From positions 1,922,001 through 1,986,000 of the forward strand of contig NZ_CP162005.1 of NCBI RefSeq assembly GCF_040822065.1: a stretch of DNA of 64,000 nt, read 5' to 3'. The DNA comes from Pedobacter sp. WC2423 (GTDB lineage Bacteria > Bacteroidota > Bacteroidia > Sphingobacteriales > Sphingobacteriaceae). The notes under the pieces are model-generated. The model did no database searches, had not been told where the DNA came from, and saw only the letters and a program-made list of their open reading frames with translations. This document shows positions 1 through 9,910 of the stretch, one piece after another. Made by a program: the position numbers and the translations under genes. Position 1 is the stretch's first letter; every line of letters starts with the position of its first letter.

Positions 1-1590
1 GCTTAACCAATAAATCAAAGAAGCCTGCCGCCCTGAAACAACCTTTATCAGTCCCAACAACAGACTTAACAAACCGATAATCAGTGGAACTAATGCTAAT
101 CCCGGTTTTCTGATATCACCTGCCATCTTCGCTATGCCTTTACTTATCTTTAGCGCTTTGGTAAACTTCACCGGATCTTCAGCATAACACTTACCATCAA
201 CCTTCTGGTGATTTAGAAATGCGTTAATTAATTCAGTGCCACATTTGGTAAAACCAGGTACATGTCCTTGATTGGCACATAAAATCACTGTACTATGAGG
301 TAACATTTCCCCCAGAATCCGTCCACTCTCAGGTGGAATAACAGGATCAAACTCTCCTGATAATATTAGTGTTGGAAAATTGGCGTTGATCTTTGCAGAA
401 TCCACCACTGGTACTTTACCATGTCCCCAACTCGCACAAACAGCATAATCACCCTCATAAAAAGGTAAACCACCGGCAAGAAAGCCTTTAGCAGATGAGG
501 CATCTTTCTTAAATGCTTCCACTGAATTTACTGGTAGTGTCTCCTGGCATAATACGCAATAATAAGTGCCATAATCCAGGTTCAGATGGTTCTTCAAAGA
601 TCCTATTAATTGGAGCACCATTCCTTCATTTCTTTCATGAAACTGTTTAATGATGGCCGGCAGTAGCTCAAAAAATTTGCGTTCATAAATCCCCTGTTGC
701 ACAGCAAGCAAAAAATCCTGAGCATTCAAGCTGAACTTTCCTGATGGATGGATCTTTTTTGAGACATTAAAAGTCCATGGGTGTTTGTCCAGGTCATCCA
801 CTGTACTGTAAAATAATTGTTCTATATCTCCATAAGCCTCTACCATGGATTTATCAGCCTTATATTTTTTAAAAAAGACATTCAGCGCCCTTGTAAAATT
901 GCTTGTATTATGGTCATACAATCCTGCAAACGGTATCACCGGCGAATCCATCACCAATTCTTTCACATCTTCAGGAAAATGCTTCACATACTCCAATGCG
1001 ATTCTTGTTCCATAAGAAACGCCGTACACTCCCCATTTATCATAGCCTAATGCTTTCTTTAAGGCATGCAGGTCATAAGCCATACTTGTACTATGGTATG
1101 CATTGATATCTATATTCCGCTTAAGCAGCGCAATTTTACAACCATCTGTAATTGCCACTCTTGCTTTGATGTCCTCCTGCCTGGTAGCATCGTCCCCTAA
1201 AACCTTCATAAATGACTTACCCAGGTCAGGACACAATTGCGGTGCAGATAATCCTGAACCCCGCATATCAACAAGAATAATATCGTGCGACTGATGCACT
1301 GGATTATTCAGCCACTTTTTTATAGATTTCACAGCATTGCCCCCCGGCCCTCCCGCAATAAACACAATCCCGCCCTTTGCGGGTTTAATAGCGCTTTTAA
1401 GGATGGTTACCGCTAAAACAACCTTATTACCCTTGTTATTTTCCCAATTTTCGGGAACAGTAAGATGGCCCCATTCTGCATTGACACCTTTCATATCAAT
1501 ACCAGAAAAATTATCAGATCGTACAAAGGTTTCCTGCCCGTACAAGCGTATAAACGACAAGAAAAAAATAGCAAAAAATGTGTATTTCAT
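1..1590 (-). CDS. Secreted alpha/beta hydrolase (proline iminopeptidase/TAP-like), 3' end outside window
   Basis: The reading frame starts at ATG 1590 and stays open to base 1, so the C terminus is missing. The protein starts with a short hydrophobic signal peptide (MKYTFFAIFFLSFIRLYG). An AGGPGG oxyanion-loop motif is followed by the nucleophile elbow GVSYGTR, then LSGEFDPVIPP (acid) and NQGHVPG (histidine). This order is typical of the S33 aminopeptidase/TAP-like alpha/beta hydrolases. A hydrophobic C-terminal stretch (about LVPLIIGLLSLLLGLI) suggests a membrane anchor. It starts 3 bp after the NRPS at 1594-5916 and is the last visible gene of the operon. An extracytoplasmic peptidase here could trim, mature or inactivate the exported peptide; that role is inference. 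Because of the signal peptide, it is an unlikely type II thioesterase for the cytoplasmic assembly line. Confidence 0.8.
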   Translation of the reverse strand, partial: MKYTFFAIFFLSFIRLYGQETFVRSDNFSGIDMKGVNAEWGHLTVPENWENNKGNKVVLAVTILKSAIKPAKGGIVFIAGGPGGNAVKSIKKWLNNPVHQSHDIILVDMRGSGLSAPQLCPDLGKSFMKVLGDDATRQEDIKARVAITDGCKIALLKRNIDINAYHSTSMAYDLHALKKALGYDKWGVYGVSYGTRIALEYVKHFPEDVKELVMDSPVIPFAGLYDHNTSNFTRALNVFFKKYKADKSMVEAYGDIEQLFYSTVDDLDKHPWTFNVSKKIHPSGKFSLNAQDFLLAVQQGIYERKFFELLPAIIKQFHERNEGMVLQLIGSLKNHLNLDYGTYYCVLCQETLPVNSVEAFKKDASSAKGFLAGGLPFYEGDYAVCASWGHGKVPVVDSAKINANFPTLILSGEFDPVIPPESGRILGEMLPHSTVILCANQGHVPGFTKCGTELINAFLNHQKVDGKCYAEDPVKFTKALKISKGIAKMAGDIRKPGLALVPLIIGLLSLLLGLIKVVSGRQASLIYWLS

Positions 1591-1593
1591 AGT

Positions 1594-4500
1594 TTAAAAA
1601 TTAAAATCGATAGTAGTTCCATTCTGTTTCATTCTTTTCTCCAAGATTGATTCCATATGGATATCACTGATAAGTATTAAGGGGTTACTGATTATCTCCT
1701 CCAGCAGTTGCTGATAATTTGATATCATTAATAGTATAGTGCTTTCCTGATATAAACCGGTATCATACTCCACTTCACAAGATAAACCAGTTGTAAGTTC
1801 CAGGAAAGAGAATGTAATAGGTAAACGGCTAACCCGATGCACAACAGGATATTTTTTCCATGGTAAAAGATCCGTTTCCTGCACTTGCCAGGCTATCATT
1901 ACATCAAAAGGAATCTCGTTTAACAGCTGATGCAGCGGGTAAGAGTCATATTCCAAACTTGCTGCAAGTAAGGATTTAGTTTGCAGGCACAATGTTTTAA
2001 ATGAACCTTCTACCTGATTCCTAAATGCCAGTGTATTCACGAACATCCCGAGCAAATGTTGTACATCAGGATGTTTACGACCGGCAACCGGAATACCAAT
2101 ACAGCAGTCAGATTGCCCTGTATTGGTATATATCAATGCCTGAACAGATGCCAGTACTACAGTAAATAAAGAACAGCCAAATGTATTGGCCAGCTGCTGC
2201 AAACGACTATCCATAGAAAAATCAATCTTTGCCCCTTTAAAAGAACGAACCGTCCTGTCGGTCTTAAAACTCTGCACTGGCTGGTATCCCCGCAACTGCT
2301 TTAACCAATACGCATGCGCTGTTTGCTGATCAGGTTGACGATGGCTCCATGCTGCATAATCTTTATACTGTATAGCGGGTTGATGAACTGTCCTTAACCC
2401 TTTCACAAACAGCTCCAATGACCAACCATCCATAATCAGATGGTGCGTCACAAACACCAATATTTCTGGTCCTCTATTTACCTTCACCAAACAAACCCTC
2501 AGCAACAAATCATTTTCCAGATCAAAAGCGGTATGCACCATGTCTGCAATAAATATATCAGCCTCATCAGTGTCCAATACTTCAATTTGTTGAAACCTCA
2601 ATGTCTGTGCTGAACGAATCAGCTGTTTAGGTATTCCTTCAATTTCAATAAAATTAGTACGTAAAATCTCATGGGTATTAATTAGCGACTGTAAACCATT
2701 TATAATGGAGTCAATATCATCTGTCAGCTCAAATGCAGCATACATGTTATAAGTAACAGATACCTGCGGTTGTTGACAAGCCAGCCACAATAGCTGTTGT
2801 ACAACAGCGATATCATAAGTTGCCGCTAATTCACACTGTGGAATAGGCATAAATACCTCCTTTACAGCATCTTTGATCCTTTTCACCTGCTCGCTGATAA
2901 AAGGATACTCAAAAATATCTTTAAGACCCAATTGAATATGGAAGTATTCATTCACAGACTTCACAAGCTGCATGGCTTTAATAGAATGACCACCTAAAGA
3001 AAAGAAATTACTGTCCATAGCTATAATGTCAGTTTTCAATATTTCCTGCCACAAACCACTCAGCGCCACAGATACATCGTCTGCTGGATGTTCTATCACA
3101 CCATGTGTAACAAATTGCGACAAATTATACTGACTCAATGCTTTCCTATCTATCTTTTTATTAGGGGTTATAGGGAATGCTTCAAGTGCCACAATCATCT
3201 TCGGGATCATGTAATCAGGTAAACTCTTCCGTAATTTATCAATCACTTCCTGCGCAGAAAAACCCTGTACACTTGTTTTCACAAAACCAATCAGGTAAGC
3301 GTCCTGGTCAACATCCTTCCTGGCAACTATTATAGCCTCATCTATCCCGGGCAGCGCGACAAATTTTTTCTCAATCTCCCCAAGCTCTATCCGGTACCCA
3401 CGTATTTTCACCTGATCGTCTTTTCTGCCGGTCAAAATGATTTCCCCATCTTCATTCCACTTTCCTGTATCACCAGTTTTATAAAGACGGATGCCAGCCC
3501 TATCAATAAATCGCTCCCTGGTCAATACCTCATTTCTGTAATATCCCCGGGCAAGTCCGCTTCCGCCTATATAAATTTCGCCTTCAGCGCCTACAGGTAA
3601 AGGATGTAACCAGGGATCAAGAATATAGAATGACGTATTGTTAATCGGCCTGCCTATATTTTTCGCATCGTTCGCACTCCATATTCGCTTTATTCCAGAC
3701 CATATGGTAGTTTCTGTAGGCCCATACATGTTCCATAATTCCAGAGAAGTGGCTAATAACCTGTCAGCCAGAGCACCACTTAGCATATCTCCACCGCACA
3801 ACACCTTTAAATGCCTGCTTCCCTGCCAGCCTGCATTAAATAATAACTGGTAAAAACCCGGCGTCGCCTGTATGATATCAGGATCCAGTACTACCAATTG
3901 AGCGATCAGTTCCACCGGATCTGACAATGTTTTACTATCCGCTATGTAGGTTACCGCACCGCTGATCAATGGCAAAAAGAATTCCAGTATAGAAATATCA
4001 AAAGAATAGGTGGTTACAGCAAAGAGCAAATCACCTTGCCGGATACCCGGTTCACGCTGCATACTCAACAGGAAGTTTACCAGCGAACGATGCGTAATCT
4101 CTACACCCTTCGGATTTCCGGTTGAACCAGAAGTATAAATAATATATGCTGCAGAACCAGGTGTAATCTTAACATTAGGTTCAACCGCTGCAATCTCATC
4201 AAAAATATGCTCCACCCTTAGCGCATTTACATGCGTTCCACCAATTTTTTCATAAGGTGCCTGATGAATCAGCGTGGTTGCCTTACTATCCTCAATAATA
4301 TAGCTTAGACGAGAAGCCGGAAAAGTCGGATCCAGCGGAATATATGCCCGCCCCGATTTCAGCACGCCCAGTAATAGCACGACCAGATTAGCAGAACGAT
4401 CCATCAATACAGCGACAGGCCCATCTCCTTCCAGCACAGTTAACAGATAAGCTGCAATACCATCAGAAGCATGTTTTAGTGCTGTATAAGTATAACAAAA

Positions 4501-5916
4501 ATCTGCATCACGCACAGCATCTGCTTCAGGAAAAAAGGCTGCTTGCCGTTCAATAAGCTCAACAACTGTTTGCTCCGAAGGATAAGTAGCCATACGATCC
4601 TGATATTGCCATTCAGGGATACAGTTTAAATTTTTCAGTAAAATGTCGGGTTGAGCAACAACTTTACGCAGTAAATACTCAAAGTGTCTGATTAAACGTT
4701 CAATAGCAGCCGTGTTAAAACAGCTTACATTATAATCAAAATCAATTTTCACATCCTCTTCGGGATTAAACTCTCTAATATAAATTGCTAGTGGTACGCG
4801 CTCAGCCCCATGTGTCAAAGGCAGCACCTTTGTCAGGGTATCTTTAAATGTATCGGCATAATTATGCTTCTCATAAGATAACGTAACACTAAATAGTTTA
4901 TGCATCCCCAACTCTCTCACCAGTTTTCCTAAAGGAAAGCGCTGATGCCGATAGTCTTGTCTCAATTGCCTTTTTATTCTCCCCACAAACTGCTCAAATG
5001 TCTCTTCAGGTTCCAATTCCATACGTAAAGCAGAAACACCCATAAATAGTCCCGCTGTTTTTTTAAAAATGGCCTTATCCCTGTTAAGCACAGGCAACCC
5101 GATAGCAAAATCGTTGTTGCCATAAAATCTGCCCAGGTAGGTATACAATACACCCAGTATAGTGTGAAAAGATGCCCCTCCTAATTGATTATACAATGCG
5201 CGCGGCACCAGGAGTTCCATACGCTTACTTGCAGGTATTGCTGCTTCGGGTATCAGCACTTCGGGCAATACAGCAAACCTGTTTAGCCAGTATTCCCTGT
5301 CTTTTCCATACAGTTCTCCCTGCTCATAACTTACATCATCCGCAACATAGTCAGTATATTTAAATGGGTAAGTACTTTGTACCTCCCCAAATTCTTTCAG
5401 CTCGTTATAGTTCCTGACCAACCTTTGAAATAACAACGAGGTTCCCCAGCCATCCGTAATAATATGATGATAAACAGAAAACAGATAGTGAAAAGAGTCA
5501 CTCACTTTGACTAAACAAAATCTGTGTAAAGGTTTATCTGCAAACAAATCAAAGGGCTGCATAAAGGATGCCTGCATATAGTCATTAGCTTTTTCGTCTG
5601 CATCAGCAGTCAATGAAAAATCTGCAAACTCAAGCTTCCCTTCATAATGGGGCAAAACATAAAAACCGCTCTCGGTAATCACACTTCGAAAGTTATCATG
5701 CTGTTCAATAAGGCACTTATAAGCCTTCTCCATAAGGATAAAGCTAAGTGGCCCTTTAATTAATATTTTCGCACCTATATTATAAATAGGTTTATCAGAA
5801 TGCAATAACTGTTCATAATAAACATCTTGCTGAGGTAAGGTAAATGGAGTCAATATAGTAAGTTTTAAACGGGGGTTATAACTCCCACAGAAGCTCTCCC
5901 TCCTGTGGCATTCCAT
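1594..5916 (-). CDS. NRPS, one module plus terminal condensation domain (C-A-T-C)
   Basis: Single-module peptide synthetase of about 1440 aa. Domains in order (residues approximate): condensation 1-440 with HHIITDG near 150; adenylation 450-930 with YTSGSTGNPKG near 597; carrier domain with GGHSI near 975; and a second full condensation domain 1010-1430 with HHLIMDG near 1158. The adenylation pocket read by eye is DILQLGMIWK, one residue from the classical Gly code, so Gly is predicted. There is no thioesterase. The closing condensation domain is a candidate for releasing or cyclising the chain as the last step (inference). The frame can be extended to a TTG at 5946, but ATG 5916 is preferred; it still overlaps the 3' end of the exporter gene by 41 bp, with an AGGAGG about 10 bp inside the frame. 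A TTG at 5853 is a further possible start. Confidence 0.88.
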   Translation of the reverse strand: MECHRRESFCGSYNPRLKLTILTPFTLPQQDVYYEQLLHSDKPIYNIGAKILIKGPLSFILMEKAYKCLIEQHDNFRSVITESGFYVLPHYEGKLEFADFSLTADADEKANDYMQASFMQPFDLFADKPLHRFCLVKVSDSFHYLFSVYHHIITDGWGTSLLFQRLVRNYNELKEFGEVQSTYPFKYTDYVADDVSYEQGELYGKDREYWLNRFAVLPEVLIPEAAIPASKRMELLVPRALYNQLGGASFHTILGVLYTYLGRFYGNNDFAIGLPVLNRDKAIFKKTAGLFMGVSALRMELEPEETFEQFVGRIKRQLRQDYRHQRFPLGKLVRELGMHKLFSVTLSYEKHNYADTFKDTLTKVLPLTHGAERVPLAIYIREFNPEEDVKIDFDYNVSCFNTAAIERLIRHFEYLLRKVVAQPDILLKNLNCIPEWQYQDRMATYPSEQTVVELIERQAAFFPEADAVRDADFCYTYTALKHASDGIAAYLLTVLEGDGPVAVLMDRSANLVVLLLGVLKSGRAYIPLDPTFPASRLSYIIEDSKATTLIHQAPYEKIGGTHVNALRVEHIFDEIAAVEPNVKITPGSAAYIIYTSGSTGNPKGVEITHRSLVNFLLSMQREPGIRQGDLLFAVTTYSFDISILEFFLPLISGAVTYIADSKTLSDPVELIAQLVVLDPDIIQATPGFYQLLFNAGWQGSRHLKVLCGGDMLSGALADRLLATSLELWNMYGPTETTIWSGIKRIWSANDAKNIGRPINNTSFYILDPWLHPLPVGAEGEIYIGGSGLARGYYRNEVLTRERFIDRAGIRLYKTGDTGKWNEDGEIILTGRKDDQVKIRGYRIELGEIEKKFVALPGIDEAIIVARKDVDQDAYLIGFVKTSVQGFSAQEVIDKLRKSLPDYMIPKMIVALEAFPITPNKKIDRKALSQYNLSQFVTHGVIEHPADDVSVALSGLWQEILKTDIIAMDSNFFSLGGHSIKAMQLVKSVNEYFHIQLGLKDIFEYPFISEQVKRIKDAVKEVFMPIPQCELAATYDIAVVQQLLWLACQQPQVSVTYNMYAAFELTDDIDSIINGLQSLINTHEILRTNFIEIEGIPKQLIRSAQTLRFQQIEVLDTDEADIFIADMVHTAFDLENDLLLRVCLVKVNRGPEILVFVTHHLIMDGWSLELFVKGLRTVHQPAIQYKDYAAWSHRQPDQQTAHAYWLKQLRGYQPVQSFKTDRTVRSFKGAKIDFSMDSRLQQLANTFGCSLFTVVLASVQALIYTNTGQSDCCIGIPVAGRKHPDVQHLLGMFVNTLAFRNQVEGSFKTLCLQTKSLLAASLEYDSYPLHQLLNEIPFDVMIAWQVQETDLLPWKKYPVVHRVSRLPITFSFLELTTGLSCEVEYDTGLYQESTILLMISNYQQLLEEIISNPLILISDIHMESILEKRMKQNGTTIDFNF

Positions 5917-7510
5917 TAAAATCACGAACAATCTTTCCGTAATCAAATTTCAGTATCCTGTCTGCACATTTAAAATAGGCGTCATCATGGGTAACAGCGA
6001 TGATCGTTTTTCCCTCTGCTTTTAGCTGAGGCAGCAGCTTTTCATAGAAGTATTTCCGGAAATAGGGGTCCTGATCTGCGGCCCATTCATCAAGTACCAA
6101 AATCGGGCTGTCTTCCAATAATGCAAAAATCATGGCCATGCGCTTACCCTGACCTTTAGAAAACTTACGCCTGGCAGATTCTTCCCTATCGTCCAATACC
6201 ACCGTATCAAGCTTCATAATCTCCAGTAGCCGGTTGTATTCCTTGTTTTCTTTCAAAGTGTAGTTCTCATAATTGCGCGAGAACAAATGATTATCCGTAA
6301 AAATCGCAGAGATCTTGTCCTTATAGTACCTGCCATCATTGGTAACCTTTTTTCCATTCAGATAAATACTTCCTCCAGAGGGCCTGTACAACCCGGTCAA
6401 ACAATTAATGAAGGTACTCTTACCACTTCCGTTACCACCTATAATAAAGATCGTTTCACCTTTCCTGACAGTCAGGTTAATGGGGCCCATTACAAATGAG
6501 CTATCAAAATCATCCGATTGATGCTGATAGGTGATGTCCTCAAACCTTAATTCTTCTACCTCTTCGTCAAACAGTTCAGCTACTCCCGCTGTCTCTACGG
6601 GCAGCTCCTTTAAATCCTCAAGAAATGCAGTTACGCGTTTATTAGCTACATAGCTCCGCGTATAAAAATTTTGCATTCCTATGAGGTTAGTGATAGGCCC
6701 GATTATAAATAATAAGATGACCACAAAGGAAATAACAGACTCCCTGTTCAATAAATGAAAAAATGGTAATAAGAACAGCACGACACCTAATAACAGATAT
6801 AAGCCATATTGGCTGAACAGATTCAATACCAGGTACTTGTTGACAATCCCGATCTCTACATCTCTTACTTCCTTTCTATTGTTCCCTAAAAATTTATCAA
6901 ACAGATTAATACTCTTAACCTTACTTAGTTTCAACTCCTTAAACCCCTTTAATATATCATCAACTACTTTAAAGTATAGGTCATTCAGCTTTCGTAATAA
7001 CTGTACCCTTTTAAATAACCGCTTGTTATAAATAACATATCCCATTGCCATCAAGGCAATCATCGATACAACGATCATAGCCGCAGTAAATGAAAGTATA
7101 AAATAATAGATCAGGCAAATCAACAATGAAATAAGCGAACTGATGGTTCCAGACATAATGCTGGGCAGATATGCAAACAGACGTACATCCTCTACAATTC
7201 CATAAATCCGTTCTGACCCTATAGCCTCCAGTTGCCGCAGGCTGGTCTGCTGCAATGACGAAAAGATCTTTAGCTCATTCTCGTAAATAGCGTTAAAAGT
7301 AAACGCAATTATTTTACGCTGTAAGAACATATTCAAGCCAAAGGACAATACGACTATAAGGAAGAACAGTTGTCCGATATAATCTGCATAAAAAAGATTC
7401 TTGCCTGCTATGATACCATTGATGATATACAAAATACCAAATGTGAATAAAGTATTGGGTATAGCAATAAGACAGAGAAAAACAATGTTTTTCCAGGTAA
7501 TTTTAAACAT
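5876..7510 (-). CDS. Cyclic-peptide ABC exporter, fused permease and ATPase (PvdE/SyrD type)
   Basis: Half-transporter of 544 aa with an N-terminal membrane domain of about six helices (residues 1-310) and a C-terminal ATPase. Visible motifs are the Walker A GGNGSGKST, an FSKGQGKRM signature loop and the Walker B LVLDEWAADQDP. The last is characteristic of the SyrD/PvdE family, which moves nonribosomal peptides across the inner membrane; length also fits (PvdE is about 550 aa). An upstream ATG at 7594 exists but would lie inside the receptor gene. ATG 7510, 16 bp after that gene's stop, places the first hydrophobic helix at the N terminus as expected. The family and the position between outer-membrane receptor and last NRPS indicate export of the peptide product to the periplasm. 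Confidence 0.9.
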   Translation of the reverse strand: MFKITWKNIVFLCLIAIPNTLFTFGILYIINGIIAGKNLFYADYIGQLFFLIVVLSFGLNMFLQRKIIAFTFNAIYENELKIFSSLQQTSLRQLEAIGSERIYGIVEDVRLFAYLPSIMSGTISSLISLLICLIYYFILSFTAAMIVVSMIALMAMGYVIYNKRLFKRVQLLRKLNDLYFKVVDDILKGFKELKLSKVKSINLFDKFLGNNRKEVRDVEIGIVNKYLVLNLFSQYGLYLLLGVVLFLLPFFHLLNRESVISFVVILLFIIGPITNLIGMQNFYTRSYVANKRVTAFLEDLKELPVETAGVAELFDEEVEELRFEDITYQHQSDDFDSSFVMGPINLTVRKGETIFIIGGNGSGKSTFINCLTGLYRPSGGSIYLNGKKVTNDGRYYKDKISAIFTDNHLFSRNYENYTLKENKEYNRLLEIMKLDTVVLDDREESARRKFSKGQGKRMAMIFALLEDSPILVLDEWAADQDPYFRKYFYEKLLPQLKAEGKTIIAVTHDDAYFKCADRILKFDYGKIVRDFNGMPQEGELLWEL

Positions 7511-7526
7511 ATAAATAAGATTAAAT

Positions 7527-9899
7527 TTAATTACGGTTGCCGCTCTGCTCTTTCCGCTCTGACTGTTGTTCTTTTCTGTTAAAACGATAAGCAATGCTTA
7601 AACGAAAACGGGCTGCATTACTATTATTAAGACGGTTAAAGGTATAATTGTCCCCCCTTACTAAAGTTTTATATTGACGGCTATCAAATACATTGGTTGC
7701 GTCAAATGTTACTGTCATCTTATCTTTCAGCAAATTTTTGCTCAATCCAAGATCAACATAGTATAAGGCTTTTGTGGTGCTTTGTGCATTGCGTTGTTCG
7801 CCTATAAAATTAGACCTTGCCTGGAAGACAAAGCCCTGTAAGAATTTCACCCTTGTTCCCAAACGAGCGTTCCAGTTATGGCTGGAATAATCAAAATTCT
7901 TGTCTGCATAATTTCCACGCTGTTGAAAGCCATAGATATTATATTCGCCATTTACCTGTAACCACTGATTAGGATCGTAGGTGGCAGACAACTCAAATCC
8001 ATACCTATTTTCATGATCTAAATTCACAGGTATGGTAAAAAAAGTACTTTGGTCGCTATCCCGGTAAGTATAAAAAAGAACAAAATCAGTGGTGTTTTGG
8101 AAATAAACAGATGGGTTAAGCGTCAACTTATTCCAATGTTGCATCAATCCCCACTCCACTGCATTTGTATATGCAGGGTTCAGGTTTGGATTACCTATGT
8201 ATTGAGAGTTTAAATTGGTGAGTTCAACAAAAGGATAGATCAGTTGTAAAGATGGTCTGCTGATCCGTCTGCTATAATTCAGTTGTATCATCGTTGCATC
8301 ACTAAGCGTATAAGTCATATTTACGGTAGGGAATAACCGTGCATAATCCTTCTTATTGTTATAGCTGGCATTCCTGTCATCAATGCCGATATGCGTAAAT
8401 TCTGAACGTAATCCCAATAAGTAACTGAAGTTATTGAGCTTACTTTCAAACTGTGCATATGCACTTCCTATTACCTCTTTATAATTCAGTTTATTATTAA
8501 TATCCCTGTAAATAGTCCATTCATTGTCAACTAACTCTTCGGCTTTATAATCACTGGTAACAGATCTCGCTTCTATTTTTGCCCCAAGTTCAACTAAAGA
8601 TTTCTCGCTAAGGGGGGTTGCAAAGTCTGTTTTGAGCAAAAAGTCTTTACTTGAACCGTCAGAATTTGTTCTCAGGGGTACTGCCGGTTCTTCAACCGGA
8701 AATATCTTTTGTGTGGTCAAATTCCAGCGCTTATCACTATTCCAGAAATCATACTGCATATCCACACTAAATTTCTTTCTTTTCGCGTCAAATGTGCGTG
8801 TATAATTAAATTCCACCTGGCTATAATCCCGCACCTCCTGAGAGTTACCATTTCTTACCAAAGCACTGTCCTTTAAATTACCTGAATGGCCGTAGTCATA
8901 ATTTAACACATTCCTATCCCTATCTTTGGTATCATTCCTAAAGAAGGCGGCAGTGAGTGTATTTTTACTATCAATGTAATAATCAGCTCCTATATACAAG
9001 AGTTTTCCAGAATCATGTCTTTTCTCCTCCTGCCGCATATTCAATGATGTGCTCAGGCCCCCATCCGTAGTTAACTGATCTGACGAATAGAATCCGTTAT
9101 AGTCAGAGTAGCGGTACCCCAAAGTCGAAAATAGGTTCAGCTTATTCGTTTTATAGTTCAAACTGGCATTTACCCGGTTATCATTGGGAATACCTCCAAC
9201 TAATCTTGCCTGACCATTAAAGCCGCCGTTTTTATTTTTTTTAAGAATAATGTTGATAATTCCAACAGCACCCTCAGCATCATATCGTGCAGACGGGCTC
9301 GTGATCACCTCAACAGAAGAAATATTATCTGCAGGGATCTGATCCAGCGCATTGTTTAGTGTTAGCCCTGATCGCTTTCCGTCTATCAACACATTCACAC
9401 TGCTTTTACCACGCAAGCTAACCACGCCATTAGCATCTACAGCAACAGAAGGTATATTTTCCAGAATTCCACTTGCTGATCCGCTTTGAGCAAATATATC
9501 CTTCCCTACGGTATATACTTTTTTGTCAAGCTTCATACTTACCCGGGGCGGTTCACTATTCACTACCAGTTCATTCAGTACAATCACATTTTCTATCAGT
9601 GCAATAGTCCCCATATCTACATTTGTACTGCTTGTTATCAGCGTTTTTACCAGAGGTTTATAACCTACAAACTGGATTTCCACCGTAAAACTCCCAGCAG
9701 GGATACTATCCAATTCAAATTTCCCTTTTTCAGTAGTAATCACGCTGGTTATTACCTTCAGCGAACTATTTTTAATAGTCACAGAGGCATAGGGCACTGG
9801 CTCCTGGGTACGGCCACTAACTATTTTACCCGTTACACTTACCTGTGCATGCAGATAAAAATTGGACACTAACAATAATAAAAAAAATAAAAATCTCAT
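7527..9899 (-). CDS. TonB-dependent-receptor-like outer membrane beta-barrel protein
   Basis: 790 aa. A signal peptide (MRFLFFLLLLVSNFYLHA) precedes a carboxypeptidase-regulatory-like beta-sandwich (about 20-100, VTGKIVSGRTQEPVPYASV), a TonB plug domain (about 120-215, including LRGKSSVNVLIDG and VEVITSPSARYDAEG) and a long beta-barrel rich in aromatic/polar alternation up to the C terminus. The order matches the Bacteroidota family with an outer membrane beta-barrel of the OMP_b-brl_3 type. It sits directly upstream of the peptide exporter, so it could take the peptide (or a metal-loaded form) back up or act in passage across the outer membrane. Substrate cannot be told from sequence. No separate TonB/ExbBD genes are seen. 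Start is ATG 9899, 11 bp after the hydroxylase gene. Confidence 0.85.
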   Translation of the reverse strand: MRFLFFLLLLVSNFYLHAQVSVTGKIVSGRTQEPVPYASVTIKNSSLKVITSVITTEKGKFELDSIPAGSFTVEIQFVGYKPLVKTLITSSTNVDMGTIALIENVIVLNELVVNSEPPRVSMKLDKKVYTVGKDIFAQSGSASGILENIPSVAVDANGVVSLRGKSSVNVLIDGKRSGLTLNNALDQIPADNISSVEVITSPSARYDAEGAVGIINIILKKNKNGGFNGQARLVGGIPNDNRVNASLNYKTNKLNLFSTLGYRYSDYNGFYSSDQLTTDGGLSTSLNMRQEEKRHDSGKLLYIGADYYIDSKNTLTAAFFRNDTKDRDRNVLNYDYGHSGNLKDSALVRNGNSQEVRDYSQVEFNYTRTFDAKRKKFSVDMQYDFWNSDKRWNLTTQKIFPVEEPAVPLRTNSDGSSKDFLLKTDFATPLSEKSLVELGAKIEARSVTSDYKAEELVDNEWTIYRDINNKLNYKEVIGSAYAQFESKLNNFSYLLGLRSEFTHIGIDDRNASYNNKKDYARLFPTVNMTYTLSDATMIQLNYSRRISRPSLQLIYPFVELTNLNSQYIGNPNLNPAYTNAVEWGLMQHWNKLTLNPSVYFQNTTDFVLFYTYRDSDQSTFFTIPVNLDHENRYGFELSATYDPNQWLQVNGEYNIYGFQQRGNYADKNFDYSSHNWNARLGTRVKFLQGFVFQARSNFIGEQRNAQSTTKALYYVDLGLSKNLLKDKMTVTFDATNVFDSRQYKTLVRGDNYTFNRLNNSNAARFRLSIAYRFNRKEQQSERKEQSGNRN

Positions 9900-9910
9900 A
9901 CTTAATTATA

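Noticed and set aside
1..1590. External thioesterase of the assembly line
   Set aside because: The signal peptide and S33-like motifs indicate an extracytoplasmic peptidase-type enzyme.
5917..5946. Extension of the 1440-aa NRPS to a TTG start
   Set aside because: An ATG lies ten codons further in, and the extra residues run deeper into the exporter gene without family support.
7511..7594. Longer N terminus of the ABC exporter
   Set aside because: It would place 28 hydrophilic residues encoded within the receptor gene before the first membrane helix.
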